Source: Nomia melanderi
Lineage: Eukaryota > Arthropoda > Insecta > Hymenoptera > Halictidae
Length of the DNA stretch: 64,000 nucleotides
NCBI RefSeq assembly: GCF_051020985.1
Contig: NC_135006.1
Location: forward strand, 16,261,501 to 16,325,500
Direction: 5' to 3'
Shown here: one piece after another, positions 27,695 to 40,593 of the stretch
Layout of the letters: every line of letters starts with the position of its first letter
Position numbering within the stretch: position 1 is the first letter of the stretch
Program-made: the position numbers and the translations under genes
The notes under the pieces: generated by a model
Database searches by the model: none
What the model was told of the DNA's origin: nothing
The model's input: only the letters and a program-made list of their open reading frames with translations

Positions 27695-29170
27695 CTCAAA
27701 CATACGTATTAAATCATAGCACTGTGTACAAAGATAACGTAAGTACTGGATTAATAGAAATTTAACGAATATCCGAAGCATATTATCAATGCATCTACGT
27801 AATGTACTGCACAATAATAACGCAGCATCGGTTTAATGTCACAATATATGTTTCGGCAAGCCGTAAACAATCCAGTTGCACGAGAACGAGAACAACGAGC
27901 ACGAACCAGGTACACCAGATGGAATGCGAGAGACGAGTCACTCGCACGCGGCTCTCCCGTTAACGAGCGAACGACAGGGCACTCGCAGTAATTTCGGGCA
28001 TTAATAAACGCGCGAAAACGTCCGTGAGTCGCGCGGTCGCGCGGGCGAACTCGCGCCCCATACGGAGGTATTCGGGGTTGCTAACAGGTCGAAGAAGGGG
28101 ATTGGACGGAACTAATTATACATCAAGGCGCGCAGTGTGCGCGCTAAACGGGGTGGCCAGGACAGGAGGAAGTTACTTCGCTGCCACGTAACTTCTCCTA
28201 TCGCGGCGACCCCGGTGCCCGCAAATTCCGGCTTATACTCGCCCTATGTCTCGACGATCCGTCCAACTTTCGAAGCGTGACCGTCGTTACGCCAGAGACG
28301 AATATTTCTGGTCCGAGCGCGAGACCGAGTACCATCCCCCCCGCCGTGGCCGCTCTCGCCATTGTTTAGACGTCAACAGGGAAATTAGTCTGCTCGTGAA
28401 AATTGGGTCGGTCCGCTTCGATAGCGTTTATCATTCACCCCTTCCTCCGTCTACCCGAATTGAGTAAAAATGTTGAGCGATTCGCGTTGCTCGTTCCTTC
28501 GCAGTAAGCGAAGAGACAAGTGTTAATAATTTTGTATTCAAGTATTCTGTAGTATTAACCACGTTGGCTACTGAAGGTGCTTTGAACGTTACAATGTTAT
28601 CGAGAATAATTGCGAAGCTCGCTTAGATCGTAAGTGTCAACAATTACATCTTCGTATATTATATAAATTTGTTTCAGATAAGCTTCATTTAGTTCATTGT
28701 TTCCATTTCAAAACACTTTCTAGCTGAAGGGTTAAGATGGATGACTTGGTGGGAAAAAGTGGTATAGGTGTTATCTAGAAGTAACGATAGTCTTGTTATT
28801 CGTTAGTCATAGTCGCGTATGGTTTCTGAGATATTGCGTATACTTGTCATATAACATGTTCGAGTATCATAATTATTTTCAAGCAATTCGAGAGCACCGG
28901 TGACCGGTGCGGCAGTCAGCGTGTCGACAGCGTCGCGAGGGAAGATGAACCAGCAATCCTCTCGGGGACACTAATTAAGAAATCGACGCGTCGCGACTCG
29001 TTTTTTGTCTGGCAAGCATTCCGCGGGAGCGCGCCACGGCTTTTCTGAATATTCAGAGGTTGTCTCATTAAATGCAAAGGAGCCACGAAACCGGAAGGAG
29101 CGCCGCCCCCGGAGTTTCGAAACTAAATGGAAAAGTTTACCGCTCGCCACTTTCCGCGGCCGCTGATCCG

Positions 29171-29200
29171 ACGCGACGCGACGCGACGCGGCGCGCGCGC
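29171..29200. repeat. ACGCG pentamer repeat followed by a GC run
   Basis: Four tandem ACGCG units are followed by (GC)5. This is a purely CpG-rich low-complexity patch within a GC-rich island at 29.1-29.35 kb. Confidence 0.8.
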
Positions 29201-30600
29201 CACGGGCCATTCGTCCGGAGGCTCAATGGGCTTCCGAAATTCCGGCGAACACAAATTTCCCACTTGTTCGCGGTGCGCCGCCGCCGCGAATTTAGTTCGG
29301 GCCTCGACTTGTCGTCGTATTCGGGGCGGCGTGACCCCCGCCGCGGGCTAACCGTGGGTTTGTTCTAGCGGGAGCTTTCGGTTGTTCCATGGAGAAGGGC
29401 GAGGTTAGGGATTCCCGGCGGATCGGGACGTATTGGGGGAGTTTTGTATCGACGACGGTGAACCTGAGTTAAACCACTCGAAAAGGGGATTAGAAAGTTT
29501 GAACGTTTTACCACAGTTTTAGTAAAATCTTTAACGCTGAGTCTACCGAGCAGTCGGATTGACTTTGTTAAAATCTTCCTGCATAATCTCTTGGAGTTCA
29601 TCTATGGAGATTTCTATTAACTTTGCTCATCGCCAATTACTTTGATAATTTCTCAGAGAATCATGTTATCTTTCCAATGATTCCAGAATAAGAAATCAGG
29701 AATGGATCGTTTTGACTCGTTTTTTTTAGAAAGAGAAGTAGGTCAATAGATCGTTTCACTTAAACTTTTCCGAACAGAGAAGAACATTGATTCTAGAATA
29801 ATCCGACGTCCATTGCATAGAGCAGTATCTACATGAAATCCTACAGAAACCTTAAATTCGCTTCGACGTTAAAGCTGTAACCTTTTAGCAGCCACGACAG
29901 AGGTCGAACGATATGGAACTGAAGGGAAGATAGAACCGTCTCTGTTTCGAAAAATGATTCCTCTATGAAGCGGTAAACGCGAGCTTACGGAGGGAGACAC
30001 TAGTTAACCCGTCGTATCGTGTTCAATTTGACTGGAAAGTGATTCGAAGCGAAACTGTCGGTTAGTCAGCCTCGTAACGTGACGGAAGGATCGCATCTCT
30101 GGCTCTGTTCGCGTTGCCTTGGTCCGGCGATGCATTAAATGGAACGAACGAGGACCGGCGACTAGAGACTGAGGCGGCCGGGACAAAGAGGGAGATCGTC
30201 TGCCGAAGTTCCGAGACCGGGGTTCCACCACCTCCGTCTTGCAGGGTCGGCTAACTTCCGGTTACTCCACTTCCGACTAACGACCCATCTAACTTCGACA
30301 CGCTCAAAGAGTGAACCGGTTGCGCGAAGCGGAGCGTCTGTCGCAATGCCGGCGTCGCGTCGATGCAATTACTCGGGACCGCTTCGTGCCGTGCAACTAG
30401 CAATTTCCAGCGATGGCGTTAACGAGACTCGTGGAAAGGGACGTCGGCCGAGAATCTTAACGAAATTGTCGACTGTGACGCGAGCGTTCAATCCGGCGGA
30501 CCGCCCTGGATAACCGATAAACAATTCCGCGCTTCGACCTTTACCGAGAACATCACGGATCATAGGAGAACCAAACGTTTCGATCTTCTTGTCAATAACC

Positions 30601-30756
30601 TTAACACTAACCGTATCAAGAATCGGTCAAATGACCGGATTTAAAATGCTGATATCAATTCCTATATTGTCCGATTAGTCAGTTTTTCAATTCTTTCCTC
30701 GCCTTTTGCTTCTGTTTTCACTGTAGAACGTTTATTATCTAACTCGTTAGTGTTAA
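30601..30756. mobile_element. Second TTAA-flanked MITE type with CACTAAC termini
   Basis: The ends TTAACACTAAC and GTTAGTGTTAA are perfect 11-bp inverted repeats that include the TTAA target sequence, 156 bp apart. Near the left end sits an inverted repeat CGGTCA-AA-TGACCG (30,624-30,637). The TTAA boundaries and terminal repeats fit a piggyBac-like non-autonomous element of a different family from copies A-D. Confidence 0.5.
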
Positions 30757-31652
30757 ATGTATCATAGATTGCCATAGATCGGTGACTTTCAGCTAGTGTC
30801 CCGTAGAATAATGAGAGAGTTGTTTAAATAATATAATTAATAAGAATAGTGATCATGATAATATAATATTACGTGTCCTGTAATTTTGAACAGAAGACAC
30901 GTGCATGTTTATTTCAGTTGTTAAACGTATGTCATCAGTGATTTCAGCATTCCATAAATTGTTCCCGTAACCAGAAGTGTCCCGTAACTTCGAGAAGCTG
31001 AAGAACCACCACCGTAGATCATAGACGTGTCCCGTGCGTGATCCCGCTTTCTCGTCTTGTAACAATGGTTCAGCTCTATATTCTCTATATCCGTGGAAAG
31101 TTTGGAGGAAACTTCCCCCGCAATTGTAATCGCTATTGTCCGACTAGTTACGAGGCGCCGGCATCTCCTAATTACAGCCGCAATACGAGCGAACGGGTGA
31201 GCATTCCCCGAAGTTCCTGGCTGCACGACTCGATTAGCAACGGAGCTTGACGAGGCGTATCTGCGAAAACATTTGCTTCCGCCGACTTGCTTCTCGATCA
31301 CTGAAATTACACCGCGCCTGACTCGTCGCCGAGCTGTACCACTGATTTCGGTGCAATAACACGCGCACAAGAATCTCGATGTTTAATTCATTACGCATAA
31401 ACCACGGAGAGTTCGGTGGCTGCCAAAACAAGGGGGAATTCAGAGATAAATCATTCGGGTTCGATGAGTAATCGGTCGGAATCTAATCAGTCGAGTTTCG
31501 TGCTTCAAGAGTTCGATTAAATTACGTTGTACCGCGTTAGGAGCCATGTCCCTCGAAAATCTCTAAGATTCTCTTCCAACAACCAAACAATTGTACGATT
31601 TTCAATGCGTGTACTGTGTAGGAGAGGTGTAATAAGCAATACCCTCTGGGTT

Positions 31653-31800
31653 TTAACCCTTTGCACTCGGAAGTTTCTCACTAGAAATATTTAACATTTT
31701 TTGACGAGACAACGGTGATATTCTTTGAAGCTAACTCGAATGGAAATTAGAATTTTATCGAGGGACAAAGATATTTATTCCAATATTTCTCTATCTTTCT
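31653..31800. mobile_element. 5'-end fragment of the same MITE family, copy D
   Basis: It begins TTAACCCTTTGCACTCGGAAGT, identical over 22 bases to copy B. Its body (GAGGGACAAAGATATTTATTCC) also parallels copy B. No opposite terminus was found before 32.1 kb; the pyrimidine-rich sequence that follows may have replaced it. The right limit is approximate. Confidence 0.5.
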
Positions 31801-34800
31801 CTCGCACTCACCCTCTCACTCGCACAGTCCTTAACATTCGATCCCCAAGACACTCTTCATTCGTACCTCGATCTCTCAAGATCTGTCACTCGGTCCTAAA
31901 CATTCTTCTCAGTCACTCGATCCCTATCGCTCGGTCATTTCACACTTTTCATTTGCACCCTAATCTCTCATGCCCTACACTCCTATAAAACATTCTTCGT
32001 TCGCAGCTTAATCTCTCGCGTAAAAGAATCTTCGGAGTTCTCCATCCAAGATTCTCTTCTAAAAATCCCGATCACCGGGGCCAGTGGCAAATGGAATCAA
32101 TGAGACTCAATTTATCTCGATTACGTTCCATCGATATCGTTTGTACCGAAGTCGTACGAGCCGCGGGAGAGCACGCGAATTCTCGCGAGGCGAATAAAAG
32201 GCGGCGACGACGAGAGCGGTCGATTTAAAAGGCTCGATTCCCGTCCGCGGAAGGCAGGATCTCCAGGGCATTCGCGGACGTTCCGAGGCCATTAGGCGAG
32301 CCGTCGTAATTAACGCCGTCTCGCCCATAGAAGGCCGCAAAAGTCCATTACCGCGTCCTTCCTTGTTCCCGCCCCGCTGTTTTTCCTCCGCGAGGACCAT
32401 TTCCGCGCCACCTGTCCGGCGAATCCTCCGATTCCCCATAAAGACCGCGGACGACGAGCTCGGCGTGTCGCAAGATTAGCAAACCCGTCCTTTGTCTCGT
32501 CTATTAGTGGTACGAATGAATTCTGTGTACCTCCCGAAGAATTTGGAACCTCAAGAACCTTAGAAACTTCACGCTGGAAGATTCGATAATCGAACCGATA
32601 GATCTTTACTTCTCCAGTTTGCGATTATTCGTGCCGCAGGAGCGAATATTCGAAATTCTACTCTAAATGATTAATTTCACTCGCACAACGCGATGAACAA
32701 AGAAAACACTCGGTAGCTTCAAAAACGGATTAAAGCGAAATTGCATTTAAAGCGGGATCATCATCAATCAAGCGAGTCAACTTATGGTTTAAAATTCAAC
32801 CAGCGAGAACGGTCGCCATTGTCTCGCGCTCGAGGAAAACCCCTGAAACCCACGATGGCCGCGTAGGTAAATTCGAGTTGAATGTTTCGCGCATATTGCC
32901 GTTTCTTATCGTCGATCCGCCCCGCAAGAAACGCGGTCCGCGAGTAACAAGAGGCGCCGGCCGCGCGGTGACCTCTGCAAATGATTTCCCGGGGAAAAAG
33001 TGCAAACGAATTTTCTTGCGCACCGGTCGAGCAGCAGCCGCTGGATCGAGACTGGCACGGCTTTTTCGCGGTGTTACGGAGTTAGCTGGAAAGTCGAGCA
33101 ATAAGTCTGATCTGTCGCGAGATTGCTAAGGGACAGCGTTCGAAGGTGGGAGCTACAGCCTCGAAGCGGCCGGCGGTCGTTGAAGGAAGGAGACCGCGAA
33201 AAACCGGAAGAGACAGCAGACAGGAGAGTAGGCGTGGAGTGGCCAAGCAAAAAGAAACGAGAGGATTAATCCTGTACTTTTTCCGGCCTGGCGAACGCAA
33301 CTTCTCATCGTGCCTCGGACACCTGCATTGTCCTATAGCCGTGGATCTTTATACACTTATGGTACCCCTAACTACCTAAAATATATAACGTTGACTTCAA
33401 GTTTTCCGATGCTTCAATGCTAAAGTCGAATAGCTTTTATTCTCCTATGGATACTTATAAAAGTACAGCAATCGAGATTTCGATTGACTTATCCCTAATA
33501 TTTAGTTTGATTTCATTCGAAATCAACGTGTCTAGTCAATTGTAAATAAAGAAGCTGTGCTTTTCGAATAACCGCGAAAAAAGGAACCAAGAATAATTCA
33601 CGCGACAGCTCTAGAGTTATACCACGGATTAAATTGGTCACGAGATACTTTTGCAACTCGATATTTTCGATCTCGTCCACGGCGAATTACATTTTCGAAA
33701 CGTTCCAGCAGGGGACGTCACAGAAGGGGAGAGGCGAGGCTGTACTATGGAGCACGCGGTGCGCGTTTTCCGCGTGAAATGGATATTTACGAAACGATTG
33801 TTTACTTAACGGTGCGAAACGCGAACAAAACGCACCGATATTAATTCCGCTCGGAAGCCGTTCGAAAGTTCCGGAGTCCGTTGGCCGATTATAACCGGAA
33901 TATTCTACTGTTCCCCTTTTATAGCGGTTTGAATCAAGGCGTTATCGTGCCGGGCCGATTAAAATCCGACAAAAACAACTTCCGTGGACGAGCGCGCCGA
34001 ACGAAGACGGGTTTTTGTCTTCCCGCAGCCTTGCCCCTGTCCATTATTTCTCCGCCGTCGTCGTTTCCCCCGTTCGTCGACTCCTATGGCTCGAAAGCCG
34101 ATTTAAGATAAAACATCGCGCGGCACGTCGGATTCGAGCTGACGCGATCGTTTCGACGGGGTCGCCTCGTTAAGCATTACAGAAAATCAGGGAAAAATCC
34201 GGCGTGTCGTTAACCCCTACGTCGAGGGTCCCATTGTCGCGCGTGCGGCGCGTCACCGTCTCCACGGGAACACGATCTACAGCGTATTCCGAGAATCGGA
34301 AGATACCCGTCTCGCCAGTTCAATCGAGAATGGCCGGACGTTCTTCTTTTCTTGGAGTTTTATTTCAGTTGCCCGCGATATCAACCGAGGCGTGACAGTG
34401 ATTCGAAGCTTGATTGCAATGTGAATATTTTAGCGGTGGTACCGAACTTACGACGAAAGTGGAATATTCCTTTCGGTTCTGATGAATCACTGATAAGGGA
34501 ACGATGCTGGCGGATAGTGTAACGCGATAAGCTCTTGGATATTCGAGCGTGATCCATTTAAACGCTTGGTAACAATTTTCCGGCGCTCGCGGCTCCAGTG
34601 AAACAAGAACGTCGGTGATTCGAGAAATTCTGTTTCGTAGATATTCCCTTCCGAATTCGCGTCGCGATCTAATTGGATACACGGGACGTCGATTCGTACG
34701 AGCGACTCGTTATCGAGCGGCGCAAGGATGAAGTAGAGTTGAAGGACAATTAACGATGCAGCTGCATCTGACACCGACCGGATCGTTTGTGCTCCTCGAT

Positions 34801-37409
34801 CACTCCACGGTGACGGGTTTTCAAAACACTCCTGCCGCGCTTAACACGGGTATTAACTGGTATTGTGCGTCGCGTCAACGTCCCCCGATGGAATTCCCGG
34901 CTCGTTCCCGTGACGCGATCAAACACCGGCCACCGTCGAACCCGTTTTTATTTTGTCAAACGTTTTTCGGCGGAGTTCCGGGAGCCAAGAATCGAAAATC
35001 ACGGACGCTCCTCTTCGAAGATACGGAACATCGCACCGCTGCGATCGACACCCGTCATTTGATCGTCGCGTTACCAATCGAAACACTCGAGTCTGATGTT
35101 ACAGCGTTTACCGCACGAACTTTTTAGTTTCTGTTTTCTCTCGGTTTCCTCGATCGACGCGAAAGGCAAGTTCGTCGTATTTTCAAGCCGAGAACATCCC
35201 CGTTTCCTGTCCAGAGCGGTTGTCACTCTGATTTCCCGAGTTACCGTCATTAATTAGAACTGATCCGTGCCTCTGTTGTTAACGCACGCGACAGTTAGAA
35301 AATTAATCGGTCGCCTCTCGATCCGGATCCACCGCTCCACGACCATCAATCATGGGAACACGTTCTCCGGTGTTACGCGCGGAGAATTTTCGGAAATTTG
35401 AGTTCGTCGATACACAGTCGATCGCGTTGATCCTAACACTGAAATGACCAAGTCACTCGCGATCGATGGTGAAGTTTCCATAATCTATACTCCGCGTTTC
35501 ATTTACCAATGAAAATTCCATCTCAGCACCGTGTTGTACCTCCATTAACACTGTATTTAGACATTCGTTCTACACCTTAATCTATCGCTCTTAGAAGACT
35601 TCATATCTGTTCATACAGATCGCGGAAATTATACTATCAAAAACAACGAATTATAACCTGTATTTCCATAATTGCAACAATAAAAGTTGACTTAAATCCT
35701 CGCGAAATAGCGTTTGAAATATGCAATAACCGTAAATCCAAATCGTCCAGCCTATTGGCTACACCGAGACCCGATAAATCTATACTAAATTTCAAAACAT
35801 TCCACCATTAATTTCCCCATTCGTTCGGACCGTTAGTCAGGCAATTAAATTGGATAATCGAGATTCCGCGGTGGCTAAAACAACGAAACGCTGAAAAAGG
35901 AATAGGAGAGGGACGATTCGGTGATTCATCCGGCAAACGAGAATATCGGGCGCGACGAGTCGCGTCGACGGGAATTACGCGCAGAGAAGTATGCTAAAAT
36001 GATGGTGGATGGGTGCGATGGTGCGTCGCGGTGATGGGCGTGTGCTCGCGGCACTGATTTAATTGCACGAAACTGCTCGGATGCACGCGCGACTCGACTC
36101 GACGCGCCATTCCGACGGATACAGGCTGCCACACACCTGCTGCGACTGGCCGAGAGTGCACGTGCCGCCGTTTAATATAGAAGCCAGGCCGTATTCGTAC
36201 GGCGCAGTGCCACGAATGAAATTTCGCGTCCGGGTTTAACGTCATAAATCAGACCGCGCGGCGTGTACAGCTTTCGACGGCGTCCCCTCTTCGAGCGTTC
36301 CTCCTTTACCGCCGATGACCAGCATCGATCCGAACGAAACTCCGCAGGTGATCACCTATATCGAAAAAGTTAATCCGCGCAATGAATCTCTTCGCCGTGA
36401 CTGCCGTCTGTAATCGCTCTTCGCGAGACCTCGTTCTCACGCGGCGGCCAATTGTCGCTCGCCGCTGGTCGCGGTCACTTTGGATCTAGAATTTTCACTA
36501 GCGATTAGACACGAGTTCATCGACCCTGGGAAAACCGAAGTTTTCGGCAAATTTACGGATCGACGTATCAGTTTTTCTCAAAACATCAGGTTTTCAGTTA
36601 TTAATTTGTCCACTTACTTTCAAGGTAGCTGTAAGACGAAGAATCGCAGAGAGATTAATCAATTGGGAATAGCTTGTCTGAACAGAAGCTCCTTTTTCTA
36701 GAAGGCATTGTCAAATCAACTTCTTCAGACGCTTCGTGTAAACCGGTTTCATTTCTTTCGAGTTCCAGCAGAGATCTTCGTAGCGGAAAGGTCAAACGTG
36801 GTTGATCGTAAATTTCCTTTCGACCGTCGTTAACGTGATTCGCTGTTCATCAGCGAAGTGACTGCACTCGAGATTTCATCTTATTTCATCGTCCTCAATT
36901 ATCCTCTGTCGCGAGAGAGGGAGAGAGGCATTCGTGGTTTCCGGCGCGTAACGGGAGCAGCAATTCTCCGCGGGAAAGAGTCCGGTTTCCTTTGTACCGT
37001 CGACGACGAACGCATCCAGAGGAATCGTCGCGGATGCACGCGGGACAAAGCTCGATAACGGGGATGCGTATTCAGGGTTGCTGTGGCATGCGCGGCGACG
37101 GCAATCGGAATACATAGACGTCAATTAGGGACGCTGGTAATCGTCCCAACGACCGCGTATTATGAGGTTCGTACACGTTGCGATTTATCGTACGAAGAGT
37201 TGTTACGGAAATGGCTCGCCGGGTGCGGCTACTGCCGTCGTTACGCCCGTAACGTTTTGTCGAACGATTGAATATTCATGAAAGCCGTAAACCCTTCGCG
37301 AACGACTTTTCAAGGTTCTAACATCCAAAGTCTAGAATATTCAGAAACGATTTTAATCGTCTACGAACGGACGTCGACGTCTCGGAGAGATGGAATTGTC
37401 ACGTTCAGA

Positions 37410-37520
37410 ATGCTGAGTCGCGAGCAAATGATTTATTTACTTAAACTTCTATTGTTTCTCTGCTGTTTATCGTCTGCCGAAGGTTTTCGCCCGCAAAGGA
37501 TTAGAATTGGAACAAGTTAA
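37410..37520 (+). CDS. Weak candidate for a short secreted peptide or signal-peptide exon
   Basis: The frame starting at 37,410 (or the in-frame ATG at 37,428) reads a strongly hydrophobic segment (MIYLLKLLLFLCCLSSAEG) followed by a short basic tail (FRPQRIRIGTS) and a stop, 36 codons in all. A weak GT donor right after GAAG could make it a first exon instead. No homologue is recognised and the surroundings are non-coding, so chance is the leading alternative. Confidence 0.2.
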   Translation: MLSREQMIYLLKLLLFLCCLSSAEGFRPQRIRIGTS

Positions 37521-38536
37521 ATGCGAATGTAATTTGATTAATTCGATTGCAGTAGAAAAGGACCTTAAAGAATAGGAGATTCGTGTTTTTAATTCTAACG
37601 ACACTACTCCGATGCGAATCTATTATTCTTTTAACGTGTCCCCATGAATCGATAATTACCCACTTTTATAGAGACATTGGAAATCTACTTAGAAGCATTA
37701 GAACGGTTACACTTCGAAGCTTTATGTCTCTAGAAACAGCGACCCGTAAGCGTTACGAATTTCCGAGATGGATTCGAGGGATCAAGAACGATGTAAATGT
37801 GCCGCGGTCGTACGGTGCAATCGTTTTACGACGAACTAAACCGCGAACACAAGCGAGTTTTATTGAAAATTCAATCGGTAAGTAAAACGGTCCCCAGGTT
37901 CCATCGCCGCGCGGCTTCTCCGTAGTTGGTTCAATTTCCAGCATTCGCCGGTAGCAGTCCGAGTTACGCGGAATTCCAGAAAAATTTAATATTCCGCGGG
38001 GCGGGCGACATATGGGTACCGTACGTACGTATGCGCGGTGGAAAATGATTTTCCGCTTCGGCACGGCCGAGCCCCGTGACAAATTGGCACGCGAATTGAC
38101 CGAACGACTCGCGATTTTTCTAATTTCGAGCCGAGGAATTCCAGCATAAATCACGGTGCGTTCGCGCCCGGCGAGGTTTGCGAAATTGCCGGCATACATC
38201 TTGCCGGGAAATGGCCGAATAAATCTCCGGCCTGCTCTTTCGCTGGAGACGAGAACGACAGAGAACCAGACGAGGGAGACAGGGGAGAAAATAGAAAGGG
38301 AGAAAGTGGATAAAATAAGAATTCGAGAAACAAACGCTGATCGTAATATTGTCTTGAATTGAAATCGAACATCCGGTTCGTGACACCGAGGGAAGAGCAG
38401 CGTGTTTGGCGTGGTAATATTCGTTTATTATAAATAACTATTAACACGTTCTCCTGCCACGTACATCATCGTTACGTATGTTCTGCTTCGTTCATTGCTT
38501 AGGAATCCATGCAATAGTATACGTTACATCGGAGCA

Positions 38537-38549
38537 TTTTTTTTTTTTT
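38537..38549. repeat. Homopolymer T run (13 nt)
   Basis: Thirteen consecutive T residues (a poly-A run on the BRUCE strand). It could mark an internal A-rich site that would mis-prime cDNA in 3'-end mapping of BRUCE. Confidence 0.85.
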
Positions 38550-39107
38550 GTTTCTTTTGTATCCAGTTACTTCGGAATTACAAACATTTACTTGTAATGC
38601 GGTACAATTACTCGTGTGTGACGATTATTTACAGAAAAGAGAAAAGAAACGATCGTTGACGTCGGCAGCGCGACGTTTTCGACCAAGTTAAATCTCCACC
38701 CGTTGGGAGTGCAATCGTTCGACGACGAATGGATCGTATTCGCGACGGGCCGGTCGACGGGCGCGCGCTGACCACGAGTCGGATCGTTGCGTCGTCGATG
38801 ACAGCGTGGATCGGTTCGTCGTTGGAACCGTCTTGTTGAAATGCAAACGGGTGCTTCTCGAAACGTCCGAACAGCGTCCGGCGTACTGCTCGTTTCTCTA
38901 CAGGAGGAAATCCATTTGGACCGTGGTACGATCAGTTCTAGCGATTCGCTATCGTGATCGGATCCGACACACTGCGCGTGTCGTTTGAAAAGTAATAAGA
39001 CGAACAAGACGAGGGAGCAGAGAAACGAGAATTCGAGAAGAACGAAAATGCGCTCAATTTGGTTCCACCTTTTTTCTTTTTCAATGTCTTTTTCTGTTTT
39101 TTGTTTT

Positions 39108-39170
39108 TATATATATATATATATATATACATATATATACACACTTATGTGTATATGTGTATATATATAC
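39108..39170. repeat. AT/GT dinucleotide microsatellite
   Basis: Mostly TA repeats with CACA and TGTG interruptions, preceded by a T-rich tract from 39,069. The stretch near 39,128-39,160 is nearly self-complementary (ACATATATATACACAC / GTGTATATGTGT), so it can fold back. It creates Tyr/Ile-rich chance frames. Confidence 0.85.
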
Positions 39171-40074
39171 CTTTTCTTGTCCTTGTCTTTTCGGTTAAGA
39201 AGGCTACACATCTCTCGGCTAATACATTGTTTGTCGTCGTTCCGACGGAGTTCATCGAAAGGAAATCAGCATTCGATGACAGGCAGATCGCTCGCAAAGC
39301 CGAACACGTGCTATACTATTGTTTTCCCGTAAAAAGTACATCGCGGATCGCGATCGATACCGGCACGAAAAAATATCATAATCACACTGTGCACACCTGT
39401 TAATGGCCAACCCCGCGCCACGAGCTGCAGGACAGCTAATATTCTGTTCGCGATCGTTCTCCATTCGCGGGTTGTCGAGCGCGACGCAACGACGAGCTGA
39501 ACGACCGAGACGATTCGCAACGAAACCGTGGCACTCGGTTCGAAATGAAACGAAGTGGGGGAGAAGAAAACGAAGAGCGCAATCTCGACGGTAAGTGAAC
39601 GGAACTGAACGTCAAATTGGAATTGAACACGCGGGTTTGTTCCGCGAACCGGTTCTGTTCGTTTGCGCGATACCGCGATTCGTTCTACCGCGCGCGAAAC
39701 AAATGATCGCGTCCCGTTGTCGCGTACAGGTATTAACTTTTTTCTTTATAACCGTTAACTTTCGCAATCGTCTCGTTCGCCGGTCACGTGCTATTTTCGT
39801 CGTTTAAAATCAGTCGCACTGCGAGTAGAGGGTACCGGCTACGTAAACGAGGAACACGTATAATAAATATTGAATAACAGTTTGGTACTTATAGTAATAC
39901 GAAGTAGAATGCAGCATACATATAGCATAGCAGTAGCCACAGATAGTACCTACCACGTACGAGTTTGTCACATTCATACTTAACTTCTTTTATAATCATC
40001 GGTTAGTTGTCTCACGCTCTTCACTCTGTTTATCGAATATAGTCTCTCCACTTGTTCTCCCTCCTCTTGCTCAC

Positions 40075-40142
40075 GCTCTTTCTCTCTGTCCCTCTCTCTC
40101 CCTCTCTCACTCTCTCTCTCTTTCTCTCTCTGTCTTTCTCTC
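40075..40142. repeat. CT-rich simple repeat downstream of BRUCE
   Basis: Almost pure pyrimidine dinucleotide repeat (CTCTCT with TTT and CCC interruptions). On the BRUCE strand it is a GA tract, which in insects can bind GAGA-type factors; no such role is shown here. Confidence 0.8.
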
Positions 40143-40593
40143 AGGTTCCACTTGTGTCTCTTTTACGCTCTCTCCTGTTCTTCACGTCACGCTTCTTCTC
40201 ACGCGTACGCATTCCTTGTCTTTACAAGTGTCTCTTAGATTCAATCCCGCCTCCTTTCCCGTCTCATGTTCTTCGTCACGTATCCACGCAGGCATACACA
40301 CAGACAGGCAGGCTGGACAGGCAGACGGATAGCACACGCACACATACAGGCAGGCATACATCTATTCCCTAACTCCGTCTTCATTTCCTCGTGTGTCGAT
40401 ATCGTCGTTCGTTCAATCGGAAAAGTTACTGCAACCTTTCATTCGGCTTAATCATTCATCAATCCACCTGAAAAACTTTGACAAGTGTAATAGGATTCCC
40501 TTTCCGATTTCGATCAGTCTGTTATTTGTCCGTCATAACACAAACAATATAGACTTTTCAAAATGTCCAACAATGTCTATTAACATCCCGTAG

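Larger units (their letters stand above)
24352..38400. other. Non-coding stretch between the signal-peptide exon and the BRUCE 3' side
   Basis: The first few hundred bases (24.36-24.75 kb) would be 5'UTR/promoter of the candidate exon and are CpG-dense. Further right I see no conserved protein segment. TTAA-flanked transposon remnants occur at 27.4, 30.6 and 31.65 kb. A pyrimidine-rich, loosely repetitive stretch (CTCGATCTCTCA-like words) runs from about 31,795 to 32,020. A weak secreted-peptide candidate lies at 37,410. Confidence 0.5.
38401..40593. other. Region downstream of BRUCE: possible long 3'UTR with simple repeats
   Basis: This follows the BRUCE stop on the minus strand. I see no canonical AATAAA complement within the first 500 bp; a TTTATT at 38,424-38,429 is one candidate signal, which would make a UTR of about 2.2 kb. 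The region has a T run (38,537), an AT/GT microsatellite (39,108), a CT tract (40,075) and CAGG-like repeats (about 40,290-40,360). The open frames across them are repeat artefacts. The true transcript end cannot be set from the sequence. Confidence 0.4.

Noticed and set aside
29529..29875. Possible third TTAA element (TTTAACGCTGAG to GACGTTAAAG)
   Set aside because: Only about 8 bases of the ends correspond; too weak to call.
38985..39403. Tyr/Ile-rich frames of 114-115 codons
   Set aside because: They are translations of the AT/GT microsatellite and the neighbouring T-rich tract.
40052..40372. Leu/Ser-rich 106-codon frame
   Set aside because: A translation of the CT simple repeat.
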